From assembly GCF_015351235.1 (NCBI RefSeq), contig NZ_JADKSJ010000001.1:1-64000 (forward strand): 64,000 nucleotides of DNA, in the 5' to 3' direction. The notes under the pieces were generated by a model, which did no database searches, was not told the origin of the DNA, and saw nothing but the letters and a program-made list of their open reading frames with translations. Of the stretch, positions 35,806 through 43,821 are shown one piece after another (within the stretch, counting starts at the first letter, position 1; each line of letters starts with the position of its first letter). The stretch is from Plantibacter sp. VKM Ac-2880. GTDB taxonomy: Bacteria; Actinomycetota; Actinomycetes; Actinomycetales; Microbacteriaceae. Position numbers and translations under genes: made by a program.

Positions 35806-36132
35806 TCAGCGCCGGGCGCGCTCGACGATGGCGGCGAGGGCGTCGAGATAGGACTCGAAAGCGACCCGGCCCTCGGCGGTGAGGGCAATGCGGCGACCGC
35901 GTCGGTCGGTGTCGCTCTTCCCCACCTCGACCACCCCGGCCTCGGCGAGCACCGAGAGGTGCTTCGAGAGCGCCGACTTGCTGACGCCGGTGATGCGCAG
36001 CAGCGAGGCGAAATCGGAGTACTCGGCGGGCGCGAGCGCCGACAGCAGGGCGAGGCGGGCGGGCTCGTGGAAGAGCGGGTTCAGCGCTGGACGGCTGACG
36101 TCGGCGTCTTCGGCTCGGTCGTCCTCAGGCAT
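35806..36132 (-). CDS. winged-helix transcription regulator (HTH_34 / MarR-like)
   Basis: 108 aa. LNPLFHEPARLALLSAL followed by ITGVSKSALSKHLSVLAEAGVVEV and RRGRRIALTAEGRVAFESYL is the layout of short MarR/ArsR-like repressors that control a membrane protein gene. It overlaps the upstream membrane-protein gene by 8 bases. It likely binds the GTTTCC-N5-GGAAAC palindrome at 36610-36626 and represses its own operon. Confidence 0.85.
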   Translation of the reverse strand: MPEDDRAEDADVSRPALNPLFHEPARLALLSALAPAEYSDFASLLRITGVSKSALSKHLSVLAEAGVVEVGKSDTDRRGRRIALTAEGRVAFESYLDALAAIVERARR

Positions 36133-36568
36133 CGCGCGACCCCAAGCGTCCGCCGCGCGTCGCGGAGCCGTTCGCGAGCCGCGCCAGCGCGGGCAGGCAG
36201 GCGGCGAACACGACCACGGCTGCGACGACCGCCGACACCGTGTTGGGTACGGGGACGCCTGCGGATCGGGCGATCCACTGGGTGACGACGTAGACCACGG
36301 CGACCGCCACACCGCTCGCGGTGAGCAGCAGGACGCCGGTCCGGTCCGACCAGTCGAGACGGAGTCGCACCGGCCGCGCGAGGGACATCGCGACGAACCC
36401 GATGGCGACGAGTCCGAGCAGCCAGACCATGTCGAGGTCGACGACGACCCCGAGCGCGATGATGAGCACCGCGGTGAGGATGGCGGTGGTGAGTGCTCCT
36501 TGGCGGGCGGAGCGGCGTGAGGCGTCTCGCGCCTGGTTCAAGCGGTCCTGTGCGTCTTCATGATCCAT
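36125..36568 (-). CDS. four-helix membrane protein co-transcribed with the regulator
   Basis: 147 aa with four hydrophobic segments (about 25-45, 48-66, 78-98, 108-128) after a charged amphipathic N-terminus. The ATG at 36568 has GGAGG eight bases upstream. Regulator-plus-small-membrane-protein pairs of this kind are common; function unknown. First gene of the pair, right behind the 36610-36626 palindrome. Confidence 0.8.
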   Translation of the reverse strand: MDHEDAQDRLNQARDASRRSARQGALTTAILTAVLIIALGVVVDLDMVWLLGLVAIGFVAMSLARPVRLRLDWSDRTGVLLLTASGVAVAVVYVVTQWIARSAGVPVPNTVSAVVAAVVVFAACLPALARLANGSATRGGRLGSRDA

Positions 36569-36609
36569 GATCGACCTCCAGTCGTTGCGTCTGAAGAAAC
36601 TATCACAGC

Positions 36610-36626
36610 GTTTCCCCAAAGGAAAC
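36610..36626. promoter_or_regulatory. perfect palindrome GTTTCC-N5-GGAAAC, candidate operator
   Basis: GTTTCC (36610-36615) and GGAAAC (36621-36626) pair perfectly across CCAAA. It lies 42 bases upstream of the leftward membrane-protein/regulator operon, with GATAGT on the minus strand at 36599-36604 as a possible -10. Confidence 0.6.
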
Positions 36627-36655
36627 AACCGACTGCGAGGTCGCGGCGGCCCGGG

Positions 36656-36913
36656 TCAGAGCGCCGGGAGCTTCGCGAGCGCCTCGTCAGCCTTCGTCTC
36701 CCTGATGCCCAGGTCGTCGACGAGCAGTCGCCGCGCAGGCCCGGAGTCACCCCGGCGCAGAGCTTGGTACGCCGAATCCGCGGCAGGGCCAAGCGCCGGC
36801 GTCGGCGCCTTCGTCACGCCGAGCTGGTCGGCGAGTTCCTGGGCGGTGGTGACGCCGTACGCGTTGCTGATGGCGGTGGGCAGGCGGTAGCCGCCGAGTG
36901 CTCCGAGGTCCAT
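36656..36913 (-). CDS. small helical protein of unknown function
   Basis: 85 aa, predicted mostly helical, no membrane segment and no cysteine. AAAGGAA lies before the ATG. The last third is charged (LRRGDSGPARRLLVDDLGIRETKADEALAKL). No family was recognised. It lies alone between the ArsR gene and the membrane-protein/regulator operon. Confidence 0.6.
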   Translation of the reverse strand: MDLGALGGYRLPTAISNAYGVTTAQELADQLGVTKAPTPALGPAADSAYQALRRGDSGPARRLLVDDLGIRETKADEALAKLPAL

Positions 36914-37019
36914 GGGGTTCCTTTCGATGAGCCGGATCCCAGGAGCGTATGCGCGCGCACGAAGGCGCTCCGCACTCTTGCCCTCGGCCGACCATGGTGA
37001 TACCTGCAGCCGGCTGCCG

Positions 37020-37334
37020 CTAGAGGTCGAGCGACAGCCGTCGGCCGAGCGCTTCGATCGCGGCCTCGTCGCGCTGATAGTGCGACCACTGGCCGATGCG
37101 GGTGCACGTCACCAGGCCGGCACGCTGGAGGGTCGCCATGAACTGCGAGGCAGTCGACTGAGAGACCTCCGCCCTCGCCTGGATGTGCTTGAGGCAGACA
37201 CCCACCTCACTCGCCGGCCAATCCTGGGGCGGGAACGAGTCCGGGTCCTTCAGCCACCCGAGGATCGCGAGGCGCGTCGGATGCCCGAGCGCCTTGAACA
37301 CCGCCACCAGGTCAGACTCGTCAGCGTTCACCAT
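37020..37334 (-). CDS. ArsR-family winged-helix repressor
   Basis: 104 aa. ALGHPTRLAILGWLKDP and EVSQSTASQFMATLQRAGLV give the ArsR DNA-binding fold. A single CLKHIQ cysteine in the sensor region replaces the metal-type CxC, so it may sense redox state or an organic ligand rather than a metal. Divergent from the PRISE-type SDR. The start has TAGACT six bases upstream and no ribosome site. It likely binds the paired 27-bp arms at 37344-37412. Confidence 0.88.
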   Translation of the reverse strand: MVNADESDLVAVFKALGHPTRLAILGWLKDPDSFPPQDWPASEVGVCLKHIQARAEVSQSTASQFMATLQRAGLVTCTRIGQWSHYQRDEAAIEALGRRLSLDL

Positions 37335-37340
37335 GACCCA

Positions 37341-37346
37341 AGTCTA
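37341..37346 (-). promoter_or_regulatory. -10 element, leaderless start of the ArsR gene
   Basis: Minus strand TAGACT, six bases (TGGGTC), then the ATG at 37334. It overlaps the left operator arm, so a bound repressor would block its own promoter. Confidence 0.6.
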
Positions 37347-37412
37347 TCGCTATATCGCGATTCACCGATGTTGTGTGAGACTGTGCATCGGTAAATCACG
37401 ATCTAACGATGG
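37344..37412. promoter_or_regulatory. paired operator arms between arsR and the SDR gene
   Basis: Two 27-bp arms (37344-37370 and 37386-37412) are inverted copies with 22 of 27 bases matching, separated by 15 bases. Each begins CATCGGT on its own strand and holds ATC(G/A)CGAT in the middle. The left arm overlaps the arsR -10. The right arm ends in the GG of the SDR ribosome-binding site (GGAG at 37411). This would repress both genes at once. Confidence 0.75.
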
Positions 37413-37419
37413 AGAAGAC

Positions 37420-38469
37420 ATGACCCAACACACTGCACTCGTCGTCGGCGCCCGCGGCGTCATCGGCGGGAACCTCATCGCCCACCTCGAGACGCTCGGA
37501 TGGGACGTCATCGGTCTGTCGCGCCGCGGCGGAACGGACCGAGGTGCCGTCCGCCACATCGCCGTCGACCTGCTCGACCGCGACGCGACCATGCAGGCCC
37601 TCCGCGGCCTGACCGAGGTGACCCACGTCTTCTACGCCGCCTACCAGGACCGCCCGAGCTGGGCCGAACTCGTCGCCCCGAACCTCGCGATGCTCACGAA
37701 CGTCGTCGACGCCGTCGAACCCGTCGCGACGCACCTCGAGCACATCAGCCTCATGCAGGGTTACAAGGTCTACGGCGCGCACCTCGGACCCTTCGCGACA
37801 CCGGCGAAGGAGTCCGACCTGCCGCACATGCCACCCGAGTTCAACGTCGACCAGCAGCAGTTCCTCGAACGCCGGCGCGACGGGGCGAGCTGGTCCTGGT
37901 CAGCACTGCGCCCCTCGGTCGTCGCCGGGATCGGCCTGGGCAACCCCATGAACCTCGCCATGGTCATCGCCGTCTACGCCTCGATGAGCAAGGAACTCGG
38001 CATCCCGTTGCGGTTCCCCGGCCGACCCAGCGCCTACACGAGCCTCATCGAGATGACCGATGCGGACCTCCTCGCGAAGGCGACGGTGTGGGCGGCGACC
38101 ACAGAAGATGCCCGAGACCAGGCGTTCAACATCACGAACGGCGACCTGTTCCGGTGGTCGTCGATGTGGCCGAAGATCGCCGCGTTCTTCGACCTCGAGG
38201 TCGCGCCACCATTGGAGATGCAGCTCGCCGAGGTCATGGCCGACAAGGAGTTGCTGTGGAATGCGATGGTCGACCGGCACGGGCTCGTCGCCACGCCCTA
38301 TCGGGACGTGTCCTCATGGACGTTCGGGGACTTCGTGTTCTCGTGGGACTACGACGTCATCGCGGACACCTCGAAGTCCCGCCGAGCCGGGTTCCACGAG
38401 TACGTCGACACCGAGGCGATGTTCCTCGGCATCTTCCAGGAGCTGCGCGAGCAGCGGCTCATCCCCTAG
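37420..38469 (+). CDS. PRISE-type SDR (progesterone 5-beta-reductase/iridoid-synthase-like enone reductase)
   Basis: 349 aa. The N-terminal VVGARGVIGGNL is the NADP motif. HISLMQGYKVYGAHLGPF and PPEFNVDQQQFLERR match the extended SDR group that reduces activated C=C bonds. The catalytic Tyr lies in GYKVYG with the preceding Lys. GGAG sits before the ATG. Controlled with the divergent ArsR gene through the shared operator. Likely detoxifies an alpha,beta-unsaturated carbonyl (inference). Confidence 0.85.
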   Translation: MTQHTALVVGARGVIGGNLIAHLETLGWDVIGLSRRGGTDRGAVRHIAVDLLDRDATMQALRGLTEVTHVFYAAYQDRPSWAELVAPNLAMLTNVVDAVEPVATHLEHISLMQGYKVYGAHLGPFATPAKESDLPHMPPEFNVDQQQFLERRRDGASWSWSALRPSVVAGIGLGNPMNLAMVIAVYASMSKELGIPLRFPGRPSAYTSLIEMTDADLLAKATVWAATTEDARDQAFNITNGDLFRWSSMWPKIAAFFDLEVAPPLEMQLAEVMADKELLWNAMVDRHGLVATPYRDVSSWTFGDFVFSWDYDVIADTSKSRRAGFHEYVDTEAMFLGIFQELREQRLIP

Positions 38470-38587
38470 CGGAGGACCCGTGATCACTCGCGCGGTGGGC
38501 CTGATGACGCTGGCTCCGCAACAGCCCCAGCGCCATGGGCATCGCGACGCCGAGGAAGCAGATGAGGGCGAGCACCGGTGTCGTCAT
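38459..38587 (-). CDS. possible 42-residue single-helix membrane protein
   Basis: Short reading frame: ATG at 38587 and stop TGA at 38459. MTTPVLALICFLGVAMPM begins a hydrophobic segment of about 21 residues followed by a basic tail (RSQRHQAHR). CATCAT lies six bases before the ATG inside a GGGCAT-C-ATGCCC palindrome. It overlaps the end of the PRISE gene by 11 bases on the opposite strand and ends 36 bases after the beta-lactamase stop. Real gene status is uncertain. Confidence 0.3.
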   Translation of the reverse strand: MTTPVLALICFLGVAMPMALGLLRSQRHQAHRASDHGSSARG

Positions 38588-38623
38588 GCGGGCATGATGC
38601 CCGACCGAGCTGGGAACGAGCGG

Positions 38624-39562
38624 TCAGGAGGCGAACGCGGAGAGCGCGGCCTTCGCGACCGCCGCGACGAGCGCGTCGTCATAGTCGGCCTCGGGGTCCA
38701 GCGTGGTGGTGAAGATCGACAGGATGATCGGCTCCCGACCCGGCGGACGGACGATCGCGACATCGTTTCGGATGCCGCCGGCGCCACCCGACTTGTCGGC
38801 CACCGGCCAGTCGGCGGGTGCACCGGCTCGGATCAGGGTGTCACCGGTCGCGTTCCCGCTCATCCAGCTGAGGAGCATCTCCTGGTCGGCGGGCTCCAGC
38901 ACGGAACTGTCGATGAGCCGGGAGAGGTCGTCGGCGAACGCGGCGGGCGTGCTGGTGTCCTCGGTGCTGCCGGGCTCGATGACGTTGAGCGTCGGCTCCG
39001 CGTTGACGACCTCGATCGTCTCGTCACCGAGGGCGGCGAGCGCCGCGTCCAGTCCGCTCGGCCCGCCGATCCGGGCGAGGACGAGGTTGAGCGCCGTGTT
39101 GTCGCTCCGGCGGACCGCAGCTTCGGCGAGTTGTGACAGGGTGAGGCCGGTGTCGACGTGCTCGCTCGTCACCGGCGAGTAGCCGGCCGCCTCGACGTCC
39201 TCCGCCGACCAGGTGACGAGCTCCTCCCGCGCCGCGGCGGGCACCTCGTGCAGGAAGACGGCTGCGGCCAGCGCCTTGATCGTGGAGGCGTATCCGAAGC
39301 GCTCATCGGCTCGATAGGACAAGCGGGCTCCGGACCCCTTGTCGATCGCGCTGACCCCGACGCGTGCACCGAACTCGGCCTCCAGCGCTTGGAACTCCGC
39401 CGAGCGGTCGGGTGCGGGGATCACCGCGGGTGCCGACGACGACGGCGATGTCGCGCTCGGGCCGCTGGACGGCACCGGAGCGGAAGGGCTGCAGCCGACG
39501 ACGCCGAGTAGGAGCGCTCCGGCCAGGGCTACGGTCCGAAGGTCGAACCGACGCCCGGTCAT
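38624..39562 (-). CDS. class A beta-lactamase, lipoprotein form
   Basis: 312 aa. The lipoprotein signal ends in VVGC (Cys24) and is followed by a Ser/Pro linker. All class A motifs are present: S93-T-I-K96, SDN, EPTLN with the general base Glu, and KSG (in place of KTG). It should hydrolyse beta-lactams at the outer face of the membrane; the spectrum cannot be read. Coupled by ATGA to the SRPBCC gene before it. No regulator is adjacent. Confidence 0.93.
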   Translation of the reverse strand: MTGRRFDLRTVALAGALLLGVVGCSPSAPVPSSGPSATSPSSSAPAVIPAPDRSAEFQALEAEFGARVGVSAIDKGSGARLSYRADERFGYASTIKALAAAVFLHEVPAAAREELVTWSAEDVEAAGYSPVTSEHVDTGLTLSQLAEAAVRRSDNTALNLVLARIGGPSGLDAALAALGDETIEVVNAEPTLNVIEPGSTEDTSTPAAFADDLSRLIDSSVLEPADQEMLLSWMSGNATGDTLIRAGAPADWPVADKSGGAGGIRNDVAIVRPPGREPIILSIFTTTLDPEADYDDALVAAVAKAALSAFAS

Positions 39563-39966
39563 GAACGAGGACGATCGGTCCCGGTGATCTGCTGGTCGAG
39601 CCGCTCGAGGTCCTTCGCGACGAGCTCGATGTCGCGGGCGAACTCGTCGTCATCGAGCTCGATCTGGCGGACCGTGAAGACGACCTCCGCGCCGTCCGGG
39701 TGCGACAGGACCCGGACGGGGTTCGTGACCATCTTGCCAGTGGGGAGGGTGACGTCGTGGTCGAGCACACCGAACCGGTTTCGCTCGACGAACCGGACCT
39801 CCACGCGGCCCATCGGCGATTCGACGAACAGCGAGTCGCCCTCGCGCACCACTGCGGCCTGCGCGAGCCCGGCGGCCCAGCGCGGGAGGTTGTCCACGTC
39901 CGACGCGTAGTCGTAGACGGCTTCGGGCGATGCCGCTATGACCCGACTGACGTGGTGGCTTCTCAT
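39559..39966 (-). CDS. SRPBCC-family (START-like) protein
   Basis: 135 aa. MRSHHVSRVIAASPEAVYDYASDVDNLPRWA is the usual start of polyketide-cyclase/SRPBCC folds (written here by its first residues). The ATG at 39966 has no ribosome site but CATGAT six bases before it. It is translated together with the beta-lactamase that follows (ATGA). The family binds hydrophobic ligands; the ligand here is unknown. Confidence 0.85.
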   Translation of the reverse strand: MRSHHVSRVIAASPEAVYDYASDVDNLPRWAAGLAQAAVVREGDSLFVESPMGRVEVRFVERNRFGVLDHDVTLPTGKMVTNPVRVLSHPDGAEVVFTVRQIELDDDEFARDIELVAKDLERLDQQITGTDRPRS

Positions 39967-40072
39967 CGTGGCATCATGCCAGCCCTGACGGCCGGACCGC
40001 GATCCCGCCCGCGGATGACGTCCACGAGGCCGGATCGTCCTGCGGACGGACGCCTCGGACGGCAGCGGCTCG

Positions 40073-40078
40073 TAGCGT
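40073..40078 (+). promoter_or_regulatory. -10 element, leaderless start
   Basis: TAGCGT lies exactly six bases before the ATG at 40085. The intervening GGAAGC is too close to act as a normal ribosome site. Confidence 0.5.
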
Positions 40079-40084
40079 GGAAGC

Positions 40085-41124
40085 ATGCCCCGAACCACCC
40101 GTGACGACACTCCCCTGCAGCAACCGACCGCGGCTCGGAGACGACGGCGGGGCCTCGTCGCCGGCGTCGTCACGGCATCGCTCCTCGTGGTGATCGTCGG
40201 CGGCGCCGTCGTCGCCGCGCCGCTCCTGCGGTCGTACGGGATCTACCTCGTCCCGCCGTCGCCGCAGACCTCGACGGCATGCGTCAGGGCATCGAGGCGA
40301 CGCCCGAGCGGTACGCCACGGTCCGCGCGCGGGTGCTCTCCGCGGTCGCCGACGCCGACGCGTACACCGACACCTATGGGCCACTCGCTGCAGCAGCCTC
40401 CGAACTGGGCGGTCCCCACACGACGTTCGCTGATCCCGTTGCGGCGGCGGAGCAGTTCGGGCCGTCCTCGGGGCAGGAGGCGGACAACGAGCTCCCGACC
40501 GTCACCAGCACCGATGGCGTGACGACCATCCGCCTGCCGACCCTGATCGGCGGCGGGACGGGGCCGGACTCCTTCGGCCAGCGGTACGTCGACACGGTGA
40601 CGACGGCCATCGCAGACGCGGCCTCCAGCACCACCGACTGGGTGGTCGACCTCCGCGACAACCACGGCGGCAACATCTGGCCGATGCTCGCGGCCGTCGC
40701 ACCGCTGTTGGACGACGGCACGGTCGAGACCTTCGAAGCCGTCGACCGATCCACCGTGGTGTCGGTGGAGGGCGGCGCGGTCTCCACGGACGGCGCGCAG
40801 CAAGCCGCGGCGACGAGTCCGCAGCCGAAGGTGGACGGCCCCGTCGCCGTGCTGATCGACGGGATGACCGGCAGCTCCGCGGAAGCGGTAGCGATCGCGT
40901 TCATCGGCCAAGCGGACGTGCACGTGTTCGGGCAGCCGAGCTACGGTTTCAGTACCGCCAACCAGCCTCTGCGTCTGTACGACGGAGCGGTCGTGAACCT
41001 GACCGTCGCCGTCGACGCCGATCGCACCGGGAAACGGTACGGGGTCCCGATCCAGCCGGACACCGTCGTCGACGACGCGCAGCTGCCGACCGCGGTCGCC
41101 GACTGGCTTGCGGCGTTCCGCTGA
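40085..41124 (+). pseudogene. S41-family serine peptidase with a frameshift
   Basis: The N-terminal part (basic, one membrane anchor GLVAGVVTASLLVVIVGGAV, then YGIYLVPPSPQT) reads in one frame. From about 40265 the peptidase domain continues in another (DLDGMRQGIEATPERYATV onward). Loss of four bases in an ACCTACCT-type repeat, giving QT-Y-LDG, would explain it. The peptidase region is otherwise intact, with the nucleophile Ser in GMTGSSAEAV and DLRDNHGGNIWPM. Alternatively translation starts at the ATG at 40279 and the anchor is lost. Sequencing error is possible. Confidence 0.65.
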
Positions 41125-41139
41125 GCGGCGACCACCCCG

Positions 41140-41181
41140 TCAGCGGAAGTCGCCCAGCTGCCGCTCGACGGGCGTGGTCGG
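41140..41181 (-). pseudogene. 3' remnant of a cupin gene
   Basis: Encodes TPVERQLGDFR and stop on the minus strand. The DNA at 41140-41178 matches 36 of 39 bases of the intact cupin end at 41771-41809. The rest of the copy is missing. This points to a past tandem duplication with deletion. Confidence 0.65.
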
Positions 41182-41190
41182 ACGCTCGGC

Positions 41191-41670
41191 TCAGCGACGC
41201 ACACACGGACCGGATGCGGATATCACGATGACCGGCCCCCACTCGGGCGTTGTCGCGAACTCGCCAAGACGCATGTAGTAGCCGTTCTCGGAGAAGAACG
41301 AGACGGCGGTGGTGGCGTCCGAGGAGTTGTCGGCTGCGACTTTCTTCTCGACCCTCCACGCCGCTCGGTCGGCATACATCGCGGCAGCTTCGTCCAACCA
41401 GGCGTTCCGGTCGAAGTCCTCGGCGACGCTCACCGTGACGATGCCGTTGAACTCGACGGCACCGCCGTTGCATGCGATGTCGATCTCGTCCTCGCTCACC
41501 GTCGACGCTCCGTCCGGCAACGTCGCTTCGAACTCGTGACGCAGGGAGATCGCCGCCTCCTTGGCGGACTCGTAGCTGGGCCCTCGTTGGAACGCCCCAC
41601 ACCCCGCGAGGGACCCGACGAGGCAGATGGCGAGGAGGGTGCTGACGGCGCGGCGCATGGCGACCTTCAT
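41191..41670 (-). CDS. small lipoprotein of unknown function
   Basis: 159 aa. A lipoprotein signal ends in SLAGC (Cys24 counting from 41670). The mature part is a mixed alpha/beta domain with a Cys pair (IACNGG and SGPCVRR). GACCTT lies six bases before the ATG at 41670; an alternative ATG at 41658 has AAGG upstream. No family identified. It lies between the remnant and the intact cupin gene. Confidence 0.75.
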   Translation of the reverse strand: MKVAMRRAVSTLLAICLVGSLAGCGAFQRGPSYESAKEAAISLRHEFEATLPDGASTVSEDEIDIACNGGAVEFNGIVTVSVAEDFDRNAWLDEAAAMYADRAAWRVEKKVAADNSSDATTAVSFFSENGYYMRLGEFATTPEWGPVIVISASGPCVRR

Positions 41671-41770
41671 ACCACGAAGGTCCGGCCCGGTGGACTCGCG
41701 AGGAACGTCCTCCAACCGCCGCCCCCGGGATCCTGACCGGCGGCGTTCCCGAGGTGTCAGGCGCCTGGCC

Positions 41771-42154
41771 TCAGCGGAAGTCGCCCAGCTGGCGCTCGAC
41801 GGGCACGGTGCGCTCGCTGACAACATCGCCGGTGTGCGCGGTCGTGACGGTCTCGATGAGGACGATCTCGACCTCCTCCTCGGCGATGGGGTTGTGCTGC
41901 ACGCCTCGCGGTACGACGAAGAACTGCCCTGGGGTCAGCACCACCTCCTGATCCTCGGGGAGCTGGATCCGGAGGGTGCCGGAGACGACGAGGAACATCT
42001 CGTCCTCATTCGCATGGTCGTGCCAGACCAGTTGGCCGAGGAGCTTGGCGACCTTCACGTACTGATCGTTGACCCGTCCGACCACTCGTGGGGTCCAGTG
42101 GGCCTCGACCTGTCGGAGTTCAGCCGCGATGTCGATCCCGTTCAGAGCTGTCAT
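41771..42154 (-). CDS. single-domain cupin
   Basis: 127 aa. HDHANEDEMFLVVSGTLRI and PRGVQHNP give the cupin metal motifs (two His, Glu, His). Short length suggests a mono-cupin sensor or isomerase-like protein; no substrate can be assigned. GACGAT six bases before the ATG and no ribosome site. The 3' end is duplicated at 41140-41181. Confidence 0.85.
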   Translation of the reverse strand: MTALNGIDIAAELRQVEAHWTPRVVGRVNDQYVKVAKLLGQLVWHDHANEDEMFLVVSGTLRIQLPEDQEVVLTPGQFFVVPRGVQHNPIAEEEVEIVLIETVTTAHTGDVVSERTVPVERQLGDFR

Positions 42155-42294
42155 ACGACCATCGTCCCGGACCGGATGCGCGGAGTACCACACGACACCT
42201 CCAACGTTCCGGACGCCGAATTGGAGGACGAGCGGCCGGCGCATGCCTCGACGCCCGTGAGTCGCCGCGCCTCGCGCACACCCGGCCGATCGGA

Positions 42295-43002
42295 TCACAC
42301 CGGGAGCGGACGGCTCCAGCCCGGCACGTGCACACCGACCGTGTCCTGGGCGGTGCCGTTCCACGTCACGTCGAGACCGGCCACATCCTGCATCGCCGAC
42401 GCGATCAGTCCGCCGGCCACGCGCTCCGCATCGTCCACCGTCCGAAGCCAGGTCGCCTGCGCCTCACGATCGCCCCCGGCTGCTCGCGCGTTGAGCTCAG
42501 GCGTCAGGACGTCGACCATCGCGCCGTCGAGATAGGAGAAACTGACGTCGATCCGGGCCGCGCGCGCGACCTTCATGAGATCGTCGATCGCTGCCACCGC
42601 GAAGGAGCGATCGCGATCGCCGTGCTCGCGCTCGACGCGTTCGAGCGCCCGATCCCGACAGCAGTCGAGACCGACCCGCACCACCACACCCTGATCGCGC
42701 AGGTGGTCGAGCGCGGTGGCGAACGGGACCTCGGAGCCGGGCCCGGTGGCGGTCTCGGCGATCCGGGCGTCGACGACCTCCGCGAGGACCCGGTCCGCCG
42801 GGCCCTCGTCGAGGCCGAGGACTTCGGCATACCTGCGGACGACGGGCCGCGCTTCGTCGATCGACACGAACCCGGGGAACACGAGGTCGCGAGCATACGT
42901 GCGCACGAAGAACGCCGCAGCCTCGGCACTGCCCGGAGCCTGGAGGTATGGCGAGATGAGGCAGGTGCGCCAGTGGTCGTCGGCGAGTGGGTGTGTCGTC
43001 AT
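42295..43002 (-). CDS. conserved protein of unknown function, DUF-type
   Basis: 235 aa, predicted mixed alpha/beta with no membrane segment or signal peptide. A Cys pair lies in GLDCCRDRALERVEREHGDRDRS. It resembles actinobacterial uncharacterised proteins with a helical N-terminus and a C-terminal beta domain. CAGAAT lies six bases before the ATG (leaderless). No function proposed. Confidence 0.7.
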   Translation of the reverse strand: MTTHPLADDHWRTCLISPYLQAPGSAEAAAFFVRTYARDLVFPGFVSIDEARPVVRRYAEVLGLDEGPADRVLAEVVDARIAETATGPGSEVPFATALDHLRDQGVVVRVGLDCCRDRALERVEREHGDRDRSFAVAAIDDLMKVARAARIDVSFSYLDGAMVDVLTPELNARAAGGDREAQATWLRTVDDAERVAGGLIASAMQDVAGLDVTWNGTAQDTVGVHVPGWSRPLPV

Positions 43003-43036
43003 GCGACCATTCTGGCCGGAGACGGGTGGGCTCCCG

Positions 43037-43645
43037 CTACCCCTGGAGCGCGGCGAGGATCGGCAGGTACGCGAGGAAGACCGCCCCACCGGCACCGAAT
43101 CCGGCGATGACCTGCGCCGTGGTGTGCGCCCCCTCGCGGACGCGGGCCCAGCCGACGACGATCGGCACGAGGAGCAGAGCCGCGGCGAGCGCCACGGGCA
43201 GGGACCCGAACTGCAGGATGGCGACGAAGGCGGCGATGGCCGCATGAATCGACAACTTCCACACCAGGTTCACCGCCGTGACGACGAGCAAGCCGATGAT
43301 CGCGGCGATCCCGACGGCCAACAACCGGGCGTCGGCGCCGAGCCAGACGAGCAGTGACACGCCCAGCAGCACCGACACGAGCACGCACGCGAGGATCGGT
43401 CCCCGCTGCCGTCGCTCGGAGACGAACCGCCCGCTGACCCGCCCGGAGCGCGCCAACAGGATGAGCGCCGCGTAGGGCAGGACCGCGATCAGCAGCGACG
43501 CGAGCAGGGCCGTCCAGACCCCACGCGGTGCGGTGCCGACACCGGCCTGGACCAGGGCGAACGTCAGGAGCGGCGCGGGCCCGAAGACCTCCGAGACCAC
43601 CTGGGCGACTCGGAGGCTGCCGGTGGAGCGGGGAGCAGGACGCAT
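43037..43645 (-). CDS. PAP2-superfamily membrane phosphatase-like protein
   Basis: 202 aa with about six hydrophobic segments. NLVWKLSIHA and WARVREGAHTTAQVIAG match the second and third phosphatase motifs of the PAP2 superfamily (the usual SRxxxxxHxxxD is changed). It may handle lipid phosphates. TACCGT lies exactly six bases before the ATG at 43645. The start is chosen there because no longer reading has family support. Confidence 0.7.
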   Translation of the reverse strand: MRPAPRSTGSLRVAQVVSEVFGPAPLLTFALVQAGVGTAPRGVWTALLASLLIAVLPYAALILLARSGRVSGRFVSERRQRGPILACVLVSVLLGVSLLVWLGADARLLAVGIAAIIGLLVVTAVNLVWKLSIHAAIAAFVAILQFGSLPVALAAALLLVPIVVGWARVREGAHTTAQVIAGFGAGGAVFLAYLPILAALQG

Positions 43646-43651
43646 CCCTCG

Positions 43652-43657
43652 ACGGTA
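43652..43657 (-). promoter_or_regulatory. -10 element, leaderless start
   Basis: Minus strand TACCGT, six bases (CGAGGG), then the ATG at 43645. A start at the transcript 5' end is indicated. Confidence 0.55.
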
Positions 43658-43821
43658 GTGCCCCTGGGTGGTGGCCGAGTCATGTCGTCGGGCGTCGACC
43701 CGGTCGAACGGCCGACTATCCTCGTGAAGGTCAGGGCAGACGCGCCGCCGACCCTGAACGGCAGCGCGGAGTGGCGTCCCATCCTTCGGCGTTCGAGCCG
43801 ACGATCGAACGGAGCACGGCG

